15,640 nt of DNA from Gudongella sp964604145 (GTDB lineage: Bacteria; Bacillota; Clostridia; Tissierellales; Tissierellaceae). The translations under genes were made by a program, and so were the position numbers. The DNA lies in assembly GCA_964604145.1 (NCBI GenBank), contig CAZRXS010000031.1, positions 1 to 15,640 of the forward strand, given 5' to 3'. How positions within the stretch are numbered: position 1 is the first letter of the stretch; the number at the start of each line of letters is the position of its first letter. This document shows positions 5,921 through 12,357 of the stretch, in pieces. The notes under the pieces are model-generated. The model searched no databases, was not told where the DNA came from, and was given only the letters and a program-made list of their open reading frames with translations.

Positions 5921-7288
5921 TATGTTTTCGTAAACCACATGTGTTTTACGAAAAATTGCTTTTCCCCTGAAAACTATTACCGCAAAAATAAATCGGACTA
6001 TCAAATCAAATCCTATAGCTATCCAAATCCAATGAAGATCTGCATTAAATACATATGTTATTATCAAAATGAGTGGCACCCTAACTAGCCAAAGACCAAC
6101 ACCAGAATTAATTAAGCCAGACTTGGTATATCCCGCACCACTTAGTGCACCATTTATAATTCCTGTCACATTTTTGGGGATTTGAACTAAACCCATTACA
6201 AATATATAAATAACTCCAATAGAGATAACTTCTAAATCAGGTGATAGTGCTTTCATAATTATATTCGGAAATAGTATCAGAAATGCTGATGCAAAAGATG
6301 TCACTATTAAAGTGGCCTTAAGCAAATGTTTAAAATAACCTTTACCCAATTCTCTATCATTTGCACTTATTGTTTCCCTGATAAATAATGAGGATGCTAA
6401 TCCAAGGCTTGCTGCTGGTATAAAAGAAATAGATTCAGCTTGTAAGCCCAGCTGATATGCTACATCTGCAGTTTCTCCATAGGTTAAAACAGCCCTTGTA
6501 ATTATTATTGAAGTAATTTGCCAAAAACACATTTCAAGTGAACTAGGAATAGCAAATCTTATTAAATCTATACTACCTTTCATCGTGAATTTTTGATCGG
6601 TATAATATTTTATCTCTTGAAACATCGAGTTTTTATGGAATAAACTGTAAATGGATAGACAAGATGCAAACCCAAAAGCAATATTATATGATATTGCCGC
6701 TCCTCTTAGTCCTAGTGCAGGCATACCATACTTCCCAAATATAAGAGCATAACTAAAAAATATGTTAACAATATTTAAGGTACCTACAATTATCATTGGT
6801 ACTCTAGTAGTACCCATGCCTTGTAGCACTCCAGCTACTAGAAGCATTATTCCTGTAAAAGGAAGGCTATAAGATATTAACTTTAAGAATACTATTCCAG
6901 CCTCCAGAAGCTCATACGGTGGATTGTAAATTGAAATCAAAAATTCTGCATTCCAATATATCAATTGTTGAAATAAAATCGATGTAATAAAAATAATAAC
7001 AAAAGCTTGCATTGTAGAATTCCATAATTTATTGAAATTATCTGATCCAAAACTCTGGGCAACAAATACTGAATTTCCAGTTGCTACACCTTTTAGTATA
7101 GCCCATATTATTCTTATTAATATTATAGATATACCAATTGCTCCAACTCCTACTGTACTCACTCTACTTACCATCGCCATAGAGACCAGTCCAGCTGCTA
7201 TTTGCAATACATTTTCTGCAGTTATTGGTATAACAAATGATAGTATATTCTTCTTTATCATTTCTTCGTCTACAGCAGATACTCTCAT
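5897..7288 (-). CDS. MATE-family multidrug/toxin efflux pump
   Basis: The protein has 463 residues and about twelve hydrophobic segments in two similar halves, the standard MATE length and topology. Typical phrases are FVIPITAENVLQIAAGLVSM in the first helix and FAIPSSLEMCFWQ opening the second half, with LQGMGTTRVPM and INGALSGAGYTKSGL at the loops where MATE proteins have conserved Gly residues. Members export cationic drugs or metabolites using Na+ or H+ gradients; the substrate is unknown here. An ATG at 7303 is in frame, but the GGAGGTG ribosome binding site (7294-7300) lies inside its first codons, six to seven bases before the ATG at 7288, so 7288 is the start. The C-terminus is altered by a 16-bp duplication; the ancestral end was probably EADINN. 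A palindrome at 7308-7322 may be an operator. Confidence 0.9.
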   Translation of the reverse strand: MRVSAVDEEMIKKNILSFVIPITAENVLQIAAGLVSMAMVSRVSTVGVGAIGISIILIRIIWAILKGVATGNSVFVAQSFGSDNFNKLWNSTMQAFVIIFITSILFQQLIYWNAEFLISIYNPPYELLEAGIVFLKLISYSLPFTGIMLLVAGVLQGMGTTRVPMIIVGTLNIVNIFFSYALIFGKYGMPALGLRGAAISYNIAFGFASCLSIYSLFHKNSMFQEIKYYTDQKFTMKGSIDLIRFAIPSSLEMCFWQITSIIITRAVLTYGETADVAYQLGLQAESISFIPAASLGLASSLFIRETISANDRELGKGYFKHLLKATLIVTSFASAFLILFPNIIMKALSPDLEVISIGVIYIFVMGLVQIPKNVTGIINGALSGAGYTKSGLINSGVGLWLVRVPLILIITYVFNADLHWIWIAIGFDLIVRFIFAVIVFRGKAIFRKTHVVYENIEADINRS

Positions 7289-7307
7289 TTTTAACACCTC
7301 CATTTGC

Positions 7308-7322
7308 TATACTTACAGTATA
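7308..7322. promoter_or_regulatory. 15-bp palindrome upstream of the MATE gene
   Basis: TATACTTACAGTATA is a perfect inverted repeat of six-base arms with a three-base centre, located eight bases before the ribosome binding site of the MATE gene. The minus-strand arm TATACT also reads as a -10 box. A repressor-type operator for the pump gene is inferred. Confidence 0.4.
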
Positions 7323-7390
7323 ACACTCAGAAAGATTTATTAAGTATCTAATTTACATACAAATAATAATACAAAATAGACAAATACAGC

Positions 7391-7411
7391 AAATGATAAT
7401 TGTTATCATTT
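7391..7411. promoter_or_regulatory. Fur/Zur-like metal-regulator box
   Basis: AAATGATAA and TTATCATTT (nine-base arms) flank a TTG centre. Against the Bacillus Fur core TGATAAT-N-ATTATCA the site has a single mismatch. It overlaps the -35 box of the S4 gene and lies about 100 bases upstream of the divergent MATE gene. Which Fur-family protein (Fur, Zur, PerR) binds cannot be told from the sequence. Confidence 0.6.
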
Positions 7412-7437
7412 ACAACTCTTCATCATTATGGTAAAAT
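7409..7437 (+). promoter_or_regulatory. Promoter of the S4 paralogue gene
   Basis: TTTACA (7409-7414), 17 bases, then TAAAAT (7432-7437). The first three bases of the -35 box belong to the right arm of the Fur-like box, so a bound repressor would block RNA polymerase. Confidence 0.7.
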
Positions 7438-7489
7438 ATATTTGGCTCTAATTTTATCGCGGCAAATTTAAAGTGGAGATGATAAATAT

Positions 7490-8080
7490 ATGGCTAATTT
7501 CAAAAATCCTAGATTTAAACTTAGTAGAAGATTAGGCTTAAATGTCTATGGGCACCCAAAAGCAATGAATAGAGTTTTTAAAGGCAGCTCTAGATCAGAT
7601 AAAAAATTATCCGAATACGGCCAGCAGCTATTGGAAAAACAAAGATTAAGAGCATATTATGGCGTGATGGAAAAACAATTCGCAAAATATGTTAATAAAG
7701 CTAAAAAAAGCAAAGAACAGACTGGTCATGTTTTAGTACAAATACTTGAATCCAGACTAGATAATCTTGTGTACCGAATAGGTATTGCATCGTCAATAAG
7801 GCAAGCTAGACAAATGGTTGTACATGGACATATTCTAGTGGACAATAAAAAAATTGATATACCATCTTTTCTAGTTCAGCCTGGCAGTATGATTAATTTA
7901 AAAGAAAAATCTAGAAATATTGAGCTTTTTAAAAATAATTTTGAGAATGCGTTTCTTACAAGTCTTCCATATATCTCAAAAGGCAAGGAAAACTTTGGTG
8001 GAGTATTTTTAAGATTACCTAATAGAGAGGAAGTTCCTATAGAGATAGAAGATCAATTAGTAGTGGAATATTATTCATAA
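7490..8080 (+). CDS. rpsD: 30S ribosomal protein S4, Cys-free clostridial paralogue (S4A type)
   Basis: The 196-residue protein is a complete S4. The N-terminal segment PRFKLSRRLGLNVYGHPKAM is followed by KKLSEYGQQLLEKQRLRAYYGVMEKQF. The S4 RNA-binding domain (about 87-147) contains ESRLDNLVYRIG and RQARQMVVHGHILVDNKKID, and the end is the usual QLVVEYYS. S4 nucleates 30S assembly on 16S rRNA. The protein has no cysteine at all, so it lacks the N-terminal Zn-binding cluster of C+ S4 proteins. It matches the extra S4 that many Clostridia carry apart from the rpsK-rpsD-rpoA operon. Here it is a lone gene with its own promoter, overlapped by a Fur/Zur-like box, which suggests metal-responsive expression. 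The RBS is GGAG at 11 bases. A strong terminator follows. Confidence 0.93.
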   Translation: MANFKNPRFKLSRRLGLNVYGHPKAMNRVFKGSSRSDKKLSEYGQQLLEKQRLRAYYGVMEKQFAKYVNKAKKSKEQTGHVLVQILESRLDNLVYRIGIASSIRQARQMVVHGHILVDNKKIDIPSFLVQPGSMINLKEKSRNIELFKNNFENAFLTSLPYISKGKENFGGVFLRLPNREEVPIEIEDQLVVEYYS

Positions 8081-8081
8081 G

Positions 8082-8122
8082 TAAAAATGCAAACTCTTAA
8101 CTGTTAAGAGTTTGCATTTTTA
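8082..8122. terminator. Bidirectional intrinsic terminator between rpsD and nfnB
   Basis: Nineteen-base perfect arms (8082-8100 and 8104-8122; the left arm contains ATGCAAACTCTTAA) surround a CTG loop, with A-tract and T-tract at the ends. It fills almost the whole 46-base gap between the convergent genes and should serve both. Confidence 0.88.
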
Positions 8123-8126
8123 TTAA

Positions 8127-9518
8127 CTAAGATTCGTACTTTTCTTTTATATATTCATCTATAGATTTTGCTGCGTCTTTTCCTGCTCCCATAGCAAGTA
8201 TTACAGTAGCTGAACCTGTTACAGTGTCTCCTCCAGCAAAAACTCCTTCTCTAGAAGTTTCGCCCCCATCATCTGTTGTTAATATTCTATTTTTCTTATC
8301 AACATCAAGATCTTTAGTAGTGCTTGCTATAAGTGGGTTTGGATTAGTACCAAGAGCCATTATAACTACATCTACATCAAAATCAAACTCTGAGTTTTCT
8401 ATTCTAACAGGAGATCTTCTACCCGATTCATCAGGTTCACCTAGTTTCATCTTTTCACATCTTATACCTTTAACGTTTCCTTTTTCATCACCTAATATTT
8501 CTACAGGACTTGTTAGAAACTCGAACTTAATTCCCTCTTCCATAGCGTTTTCTACTTCTTCTTCTCTAGCTGGAAGTTCTACCTCTGTTCTTCTATATAT
8601 AACATATACATCAGAACCGAGTCTCTTAGCAACTCTTGCAGAGTCCATTGCTACATTCCCTCCTCCTATAACAGCTGTTTTCTTACCTACCTTTATAGGA
8701 GTTTCTGAATCTTCTTTATAGGCATTCATAAGGTTGTTACGAGTTAAATATTCATTCGCTGAATAAACTCCATTTAAGTTTGCTCCAGGAATATTTAAAA
8801 TTATTGGAAGGCCTGCTCCTGAGCCAACAAAAACTGCTTTATACCCTTCTTCGAAAATTTCTTCAATAGTTAAAGTTCTTCCAATTATCACATTTGTTTC
8901 CATTTCTGCGCCCATTTTTTTAAGATTTTCTACCTCAACTTCTACTACCTTTTCACTAGGAAGTCTAAAATCAGGTATACCATAAACCAAAACTCCACCT
9001 GGTTTATGAAGAGCTTCAAATATTTTAACTTCATATCCCATTTTTAAAAGTTCTCCTGCACAAGATACTCCAGCTGGGCCTGAACCTATAACTGCTACTT
9101 TATGGCCATTTTTCTCCGCAACATCTGTAAATGCTATTCCATTTTCTATAGCATAGTCAGCTGCAAATCTTTCAAGCTTACCTATTGCAATAGCATCTCC
9201 CTTTTTCCCTAAGATACAAGTTTTTTCACATTGGTCTTCTTGAGGACACACTCTTCCACACACTGCTGGAAGCGAGGAATATTTATTTAATATTCTAGCT
9301 GCATCTTCAAAGTTTTCATCTGCTATTTCTTTTATAAATCCAGGTATATCTATGGCTACAGGACACATAGGGACACAAGTAGGATTTTTACATTGAATAC
9401 ATCTTTTAGCTTCGGCAATTGCTTCTTCACGAGTATAACCCAAGCACACCTCATCAAAATTATGTATTCTTTCCTCAGGATCTTGATATTTTATTGGAAT
9501 TCTAGTAAATCTACTCAT
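8127..9518 (-). CDS. nfnB: NfnB: NADPH-binding subunit of electron-bifurcating ferredoxin:NADP+ oxidoreductase
   Basis: This 463-residue flavoprotein is related to the glutamate synthase small subunit (gltA). An N-terminal ferredoxin-like domain has two [4Fe-4S] Cys sets: C40, C43, C48, C52 and C87, C91, C97, C101. An FAD-binding GSGPAG (145-150), an NADPH-binding GGGNVA (285-290) and the C-terminal GVFAGGDTVTGSATVILAMG follow. Alone such a protein could be a GltD-like subunit, but it overlaps nfnA by eight bases (ATGAGTAG), which identifies the NfnAB pair. NfnAB couples NADH and reduced ferredoxin to make NADPH by flavin-based bifurcation in the cytosol. Its ribosome binding site GGAGG lies inside the end of nfnA, so translation is likely coupled. 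No glutamate synthase large subunit is nearby. Confidence 0.92.
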   Translation of the reverse strand: MSRFTRIPIKYQDPEERIHNFDEVCLGYTREEAIAEAKRCIQCKNPTCVPMCPVAIDIPGFIKEIADENFEDAARILNKYSSLPAVCGRVCPQEDQCEKTCILGKKGDAIAIGKLERFAADYAIENGIAFTDVAEKNGHKVAVIGSGPAGVSCAGELLKMGYEVKIFEALHKPGGVLVYGIPDFRLPSEKVVEVEVENLKKMGAEMETNVIIGRTLTIEEIFEEGYKAVFVGSGAGLPIILNIPGANLNGVYSANEYLTRNNLMNAYKEDSETPIKVGKKTAVIGGGNVAMDSARVAKRLGSDVYVIYRRTEVELPAREEEVENAMEEGIKFEFLTSPVEILGDEKGNVKGIRCEKMKLGEPDESGRRSPVRIENSEFDFDVDVVIMALGTNPNPLIASTTKDLDVDKKNRILTTDDGGETSREGVFAGGDTVTGSATVILAMGAGKDAAKSIDEYIKEKYES

Positions 9519-10089
9519 TAATCATACCTCCAGTAAGTTTGCAATATTTCTCATCCATTTCTTTTTCTTCTTCTGAATATTGAGCTTGACGTCTTAAGGC
9601 TTCATCAAAATCTACTAAGTGACCATCAAATTCTGGTCCATCTACACAAGCAAATTTTGTCTCATCACCAATTGTTACTCTACAAGCTCCACACATACCA
9701 GTACCATCTACCATTAAAGGGTTTAAAGATACAATGGTTGGAATGCCGAGCTTTTTAGTTGTCATAGCAGTAAACTTCATCATAATCATAGGTCCTATTA
9801 TAATAACCCTATCATAATGGTTTCCTCTGTTTACAAGTTCTTCTATGGCGTGAGTTACCATCCCATGAAAACCGTAGCTACCATCATCTGTAGCTATAAA
9901 AACGTTATCACTTAAAGCCTTAAATTCATCTTCAAGTATAACAAGNNNNNNNNNNNNNNNNNNNNNNNNNNNNNNNNNNNNNNNNNNNNNNNNNNNNNNN
10001 NNNNNNNNNNNNNNNNNNNNNNNNNNNNNNNNNNNNNNNNNNNNNCAAATATTAGGAGCTAACTCTTTTTTACTTACAATCTTATACAA
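9511..10089 (-). CDS. nfnA: NfnA: NADH-binding subunit of NfnAB, interrupted by a sequencing gap
   Basis: The visible ends are an N-terminus MYKIVSKKELAPNI and a 144-residue C-terminal part. The latter holds ATDDGSYGFHGMVTHAIEEL (NAD-binding half of a ferredoxin-NADP reductase fold), GPMIMMKFTAMTTKKLGIPT, and the [2Fe-2S] segment GTGMCGACRV followed by FACVDGPEF. NfnA proteins are about 280 residues; only about 158 are visible, so roughly 120 residues (most of the FAD domain and the start of the NAD domain) are hidden in the gap. The 100 Ns therefore understate about 360-380 missing bases, and the reading frame across them is arbitrary. The start is TTG at 10089, with a GGGGG ribosome binding site seven bases upstream. 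Co-transcribed with nfnB. Confidence 0.88.
   Translation of the reverse strand: MYKIVSKKELAPNIXXXXXXXXXXXXXXXXXXXXXXXXXXXXXXXXXXLVILEDEFKALSDNVFIATDDGSYGFHGMVTHAIEELVNRGNHYDRVIIIGPMIMMKFTAMTTKKLGIPTIVSLNPLMVDGTGMCGACRVTIGDETKFACVDGPEFDGHLVDFDEALRRQAQYSEEEKEMDEKYCKLTGGMINE
9946..10045. other. Assembly gap of exactly 100 N inside nfnA
   Basis: All bases from 9946 to 10045 are N. Exactly 100 Ns is the usual placeholder for a scaffold gap of unknown length. Comparison with the normal size of NfnA suggests the true gap is roughly 360-380 bases. Confidence 0.95.
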
Positions 10090-10148
10090 TTCAATTCCCC
10101 CTATTTTTATATTTTAAATATTATTAATTGAGCCTAACTTATAGAAAA

Positions 10149-10190
10149 AACTTATTCAATAAGTTGAAATGTTATATATCTTTTTATCAC
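10149..10190 (-). promoter_or_regulatory. Possible leader peptide and weak attenuator-like hairpin before nfnA
   Basis: A 12-codon frame starts at GTG 10190 (MIKRYITFQLIE) and stops at 10152, with GGGG eight bases before the start. Its end overlaps an AT-only hairpin, AACTTA/TAAGTT, followed by six T (10145-10150). A second ATAAGTT just downstream could pair alternatively. The stem is weak; this is a tentative call. Confidence 0.2.
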
Positions 10191-10229
10191 AATACCATCC
10201 CCTTTTACCTTAATTCCTTTTATAATTAA

Positions 10230-10258
10230 ATTATACATCAATGTGTGTTTATATTCAA
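10230..10258 (-). promoter_or_regulatory. nfn promoter P2
   Basis: On the minus strand TTGAAT (10253-10258) and a perfect TATAAT (10230-10235) have a 17-base spacer. The start site would be about 135 bases before the nfnA start codon. Confidence 0.65.
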
Positions 10259-10263
10259 TAACA

Positions 10264-10285
10264 AAGTGTTAATTTTTTAACTTGC
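10264..10285. promoter_or_regulatory. Rex-like box between the two nfn promoters
   Basis: GTTAA and TTAAC (10268-10281) face each other across four bases, as in the Rex consensus TTGTTAA-N4-TTAACAA; 11 of its 14 defined positions match. Rex senses the NADH/NAD+ ratio, which would suit a transhydrogenase gene. The outer bases are degenerate, so confidence is modest. Confidence 0.35.
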
Positions 10286-10296
10286 CATCATAAACC

Positions 10297-10325
10297 ATTA
10301 TAATTGTATACAAGATATTTTTCAA
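10297..10325 (-). promoter_or_regulatory. nfn promoter P1 with TTGTATACAA palindrome in the spacer
   Basis: On the minus strand TTGAAA (10320-10325), a 17-base spacer and TATAAT (10297-10302) make a near-consensus promoter. The perfect 10-base palindrome TTGTATACAA (10304-10313) lies in the spacer, where a bound regulator would compete with RNA polymerase. P1 starts inside the short gap after the CYTH gene, where I see no terminator. Confidence 0.65.
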
Positions 10326-10363
10326 GCCCCTTTTCACAAATAGTATCCAAAGAAGTCTATTAG

Positions 10364-10897
10364 TTAATTAGATTTAAGTTCTACTATAGAAAGCGTTGAT
10401 ATTTTATCCCTATCTATTCCCAATATATTCGTAATAGCTTTTAAATCTTCTTCTTTTTTTACTTCTATTTCAATATATGGTTCAGGGTAAGTTGCCTTAT
10501 CCCAAGTATCTATGTCAATCTTAGCATCCATAAATCTATAAGATTTTCTATGCTTAAAAGCTACAGTAATATTGTTAAATTCTAAATTTTTAAATATATC
10601 GAGCATTGTTTCTTTGTCTTCTAATACTACATTTAGTTCTTCATTTTCTCTTAATTCTTTATTTCTAATATTTTTCTTTAATGTGAGTTCTGTTTTCTCC
10701 TCTCCATTTAATAGATCTTTTGTTTCTCTAATTCTTAAATAAGCATCTAAATAAGACTTAATTGGTTTCTTTTTAGAATCAATAAGAGTGTTTACTTGTT
10801 GCTCATCTGCGACTAAAACTCCTCCCAATTTTATTATCTTATCTTCGATAGATTTAACATCAACTCCAAGCACCTTTACCTCTAGTTCCTTTTTCAT
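10364..10897 (-). CDS. CYTH-domain protein (triphosphatase / class IV adenylate cyclase-like)
   Basis: The 177-residue protein has the CYTH signature E-x-E-x-K at E4-L-E6-V-K8, then YLRIRE, LTLKK, KHRKSYRF, IDIDTWD and PYIEIEV. These are the alternating charged strands that form the tunnel binding a triphosphate and divalent metals. Family members hydrolyse inorganic or thiamine triphosphate, or cyclise ATP; bacterial solo CYTH proteins are most often triphosphatases, and the substrate is not readable here. A TTG at 10909 is in frame, but the GGGGG ribosome binding site starts inside it. The ATG at 10897 has five bases of spacing and places the ExExK motif right at the N-terminus. It is the last gene of the yhaO-like operon, 14 bases after nagB. 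Confidence 0.85.
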   Translation of the reverse strand: MKKELEVKVLGVDVKSIEDKIIKLGGVLVADEQQVNTLIDSKKKPIKSYLDAYLRIRETKDLLNGEEKTELTLKKNIRNKELRENEELNVVLEDKETMLDIFKNLEFNNITVAFKHRKSYRFMDAKIDIDTWDKATYPEPYIEIEVKKEEDLKAITNILGIDRDKISTLSIVELKSN

Positions 10898-10911
10898 AGA
10901 CGCCCCCAATA

Positions 10912-11646
10912 CTATCTTTTTACCTTAGAATACGCATCTTTATCACAAATAATTGTAAAATCTAAATGCAATAATAATAAGCTTGCTGGAATATTTGTAG
11001 TAATTGACTCTTCATTTAAAATTTTTGCTAATATCTCAGATTTATGCATACCACATACAAGTAAGATTATCTTTCTTGCTTTCATAATATTTCCAATCCC
11101 CATAGTAATGGCTTTAGTCGGTACGTCTTTTATATGGTCAAAGAATCTAGAATTATCCTGTATTGTCCCTTGAGTTAGTTCAACTATTGTCGTTCCCAAA
11201 GAAAGTCTATCAGCCGGCTCATTAAAACCTATATGGCCATTTGTGCCTACTCCTAAAATCTGCAAATCAATACCACCTTTATCCATTATCATTTGATCGT
11301 ATTCTTTTCCAAATCTAATAGGATCTTTAGCCATTCCATCTGGAATATAGGTATTTTCGCTTTTAATATCAATATGTTTGAATAGATTTTCATTCATAAA
11401 GTAAGTATAACTGCTTTTGTTATTTCCGTTTAATCCAATATATTCATCTAGATTAAAGCACACGACATCTTTAAAACTCAAATCTTCCTCTTTAAATTTG
11501 CGCACAAGGTCTTTGTAAGCTCCTAATGGACTAGACCCTGTGGCTAATCCTAACACAGTATCTTTTTTCTCTCTTATTTGAGCTTCAATGATATTTGATG
11601 TTTCTTTACTTAAGTCCTCATAGCTGTCTTTTATGATTAGTCTCAT
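10912..11646 (-). CDS. nagB: Glucosamine-6-phosphate deaminase
   Basis: NagB converts glucosamine-6-phosphate to fructose-6-phosphate and ammonia in amino-sugar breakdown. The 244-residue protein carries GLATGSSPLG (residues 33-42, phosphate loop), NLDEYIGL with catalytic-type D67, and VGTNGHIGFNEP with H138 and E143. The residue before the conserved Gly-His is Asn-Gly, as in other Gram-positive NagB. The N-terminal residues of a longer reading frame (up to 11721) overlap the upstream phosphoesterase and are not real. The ATG at 11646 has GGAGGG with six bases of spacing and starts two bases after the upstream stop. No nagA or transport gene is near. The operon context with nuclease-like genes is unusual. 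Confidence 0.93.
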   Translation of the reverse strand: MRLIIKDSYEDLSKETSNIIEAQIREKKDTVLGLATGSSPLGAYKDLVRKFKEEDLSFKDVVCFNLDEYIGLNGNNKSSYTYFMNENLFKHIDIKSENTYIPDGMAKDPIRFGKEYDQMIMDKGGIDLQILGVGTNGHIGFNEPADRLSLGTTIVELTQGTIQDNSRFFDHIKDVPTKAITMGIGNIMKARKIILLVCGMHKSEILAKILNEESITTNIPASLLLLHLDFTIICDKDAYSKVKR

Positions 11647-11648
11647 GG

Positions 11649-12338
11649 TTATCCCTCCAATATTAGTTTTAATTGAAAATCCAGATAATCTGATGCAACC
11701 AAATGAAAATCTATACCACAAACTTCTCCTTCTACGGAGTATTTATGTCCTTCAGCATGGAGATGTCCATATATACAGATATCTACATTGTGTTCTTTTA
11801 AAATCTCTACAAATTCATTAGCTTGGAGCTTGTTATTAAATGGCGGGTAATGAAGCATAACTATCTTTTTATCTACTTGAGTTTCAATCGATCCCAGTGA
11901 AAATTCTAATCTTATTAATTCTCTCTTAAATATTTTTTCATCTGATTCATCAAATCCTTCAGAATCTCTAGAAATCCAACCCCTGGTACCCGCAATCGCT
12001 ATATCTTTATATATAAAACTACTATTTCTTAAAAATTCAATAGAATCTAATTCCAGAGCCTTTAGCTTAGAAATGCCCTCCCACCAATAGTCATGATTCC
12101 CCTTTATAAAGACTTTCTTGCCAGGCAAAGAATTGATTAATTCTAAATCTGGTATTGCCTCATTTAACTTTAGTGCCCATGAAATATCTCCTGGGACTAA
12201 TACAAGATCATCACCTGTCACTTTGCTTTTCCAATCCATAATAATTTTATCTTTATGGCCAACCCAATTGTCACCAAAAATATCCATCGGCTTTTCTCCA
12301 CTGCTATCAAAATGAAGGTCTCCTATCGAATAAATCAT
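11649..12338 (-). CDS. Calcineurin-like metallophosphoesterase (COG1768-type predicted phosphohydrolase)
   Basis: The 229-residue protein has the full metal-binding set of the calcineurin-like family: D7-x-H9 (GDLHF), G50-D51 (GDISWA), G80-N81-H82-D83 (GNHDYW), an HYPP segment, and G191-H192-L193-H194 (GHLH). The N-terminal EKPMDIFGDNWVGHKDKI phrase is characteristic of the uncharacterised COG1768 group. It should be a soluble phosphohydrolase with two metals; the substrate is unknown. A GTG at 12356 is in frame, but the AGAGGTGA ribosome binding site lies between it and the ATG at 12338, which I prefer. It lies 20 bases after the ATPase gene, and its stop is two bases before nagB. Confidence 0.87.
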   Translation of the reverse strand: MIYSIGDLHFDSSGEKPMDIFGDNWVGHKDKIIMDWKSKVTGDDLVLVPGDISWALKLNEAIPDLELINSLPGKKVFIKGNHDYWWEGISKLKALELDSIEFLRNSSFIYKDIAIAGTRGWISRDSEGFDESDEKIFKRELIRLEFSLGSIETQVDKKIVMLHYPPFNNKLQANEFVEILKEHNVDICIYGHLHAEGHKYSVEGEVCGIDFHLVASDYLDFQLKLILEG

Positions 12339-12357
12339 CTGTTCACCTCTTTGCACT

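Noticed and set aside
8224..8721. Long plus-strand open frame (165 codons) inside nfnB
   Set aside because: It is antisense to a clear enzyme gene, is Ser/Pro-rich as expected from the complementary strand, and has no RBS.
10090..10235. Riboswitch in the nfn leader
   Set aside because: The leader is about 135 bases and very AT-rich; no known riboswitch motif could be recognised.
11647..11721. N-terminal extension of NagB (25 codons upstream of 11646)
   Set aside because: It overlaps the metallophosphoesterase gene, has no RBS, and the ATG at 11646 has a GGAGGG site and the normal NagB N-terminus.
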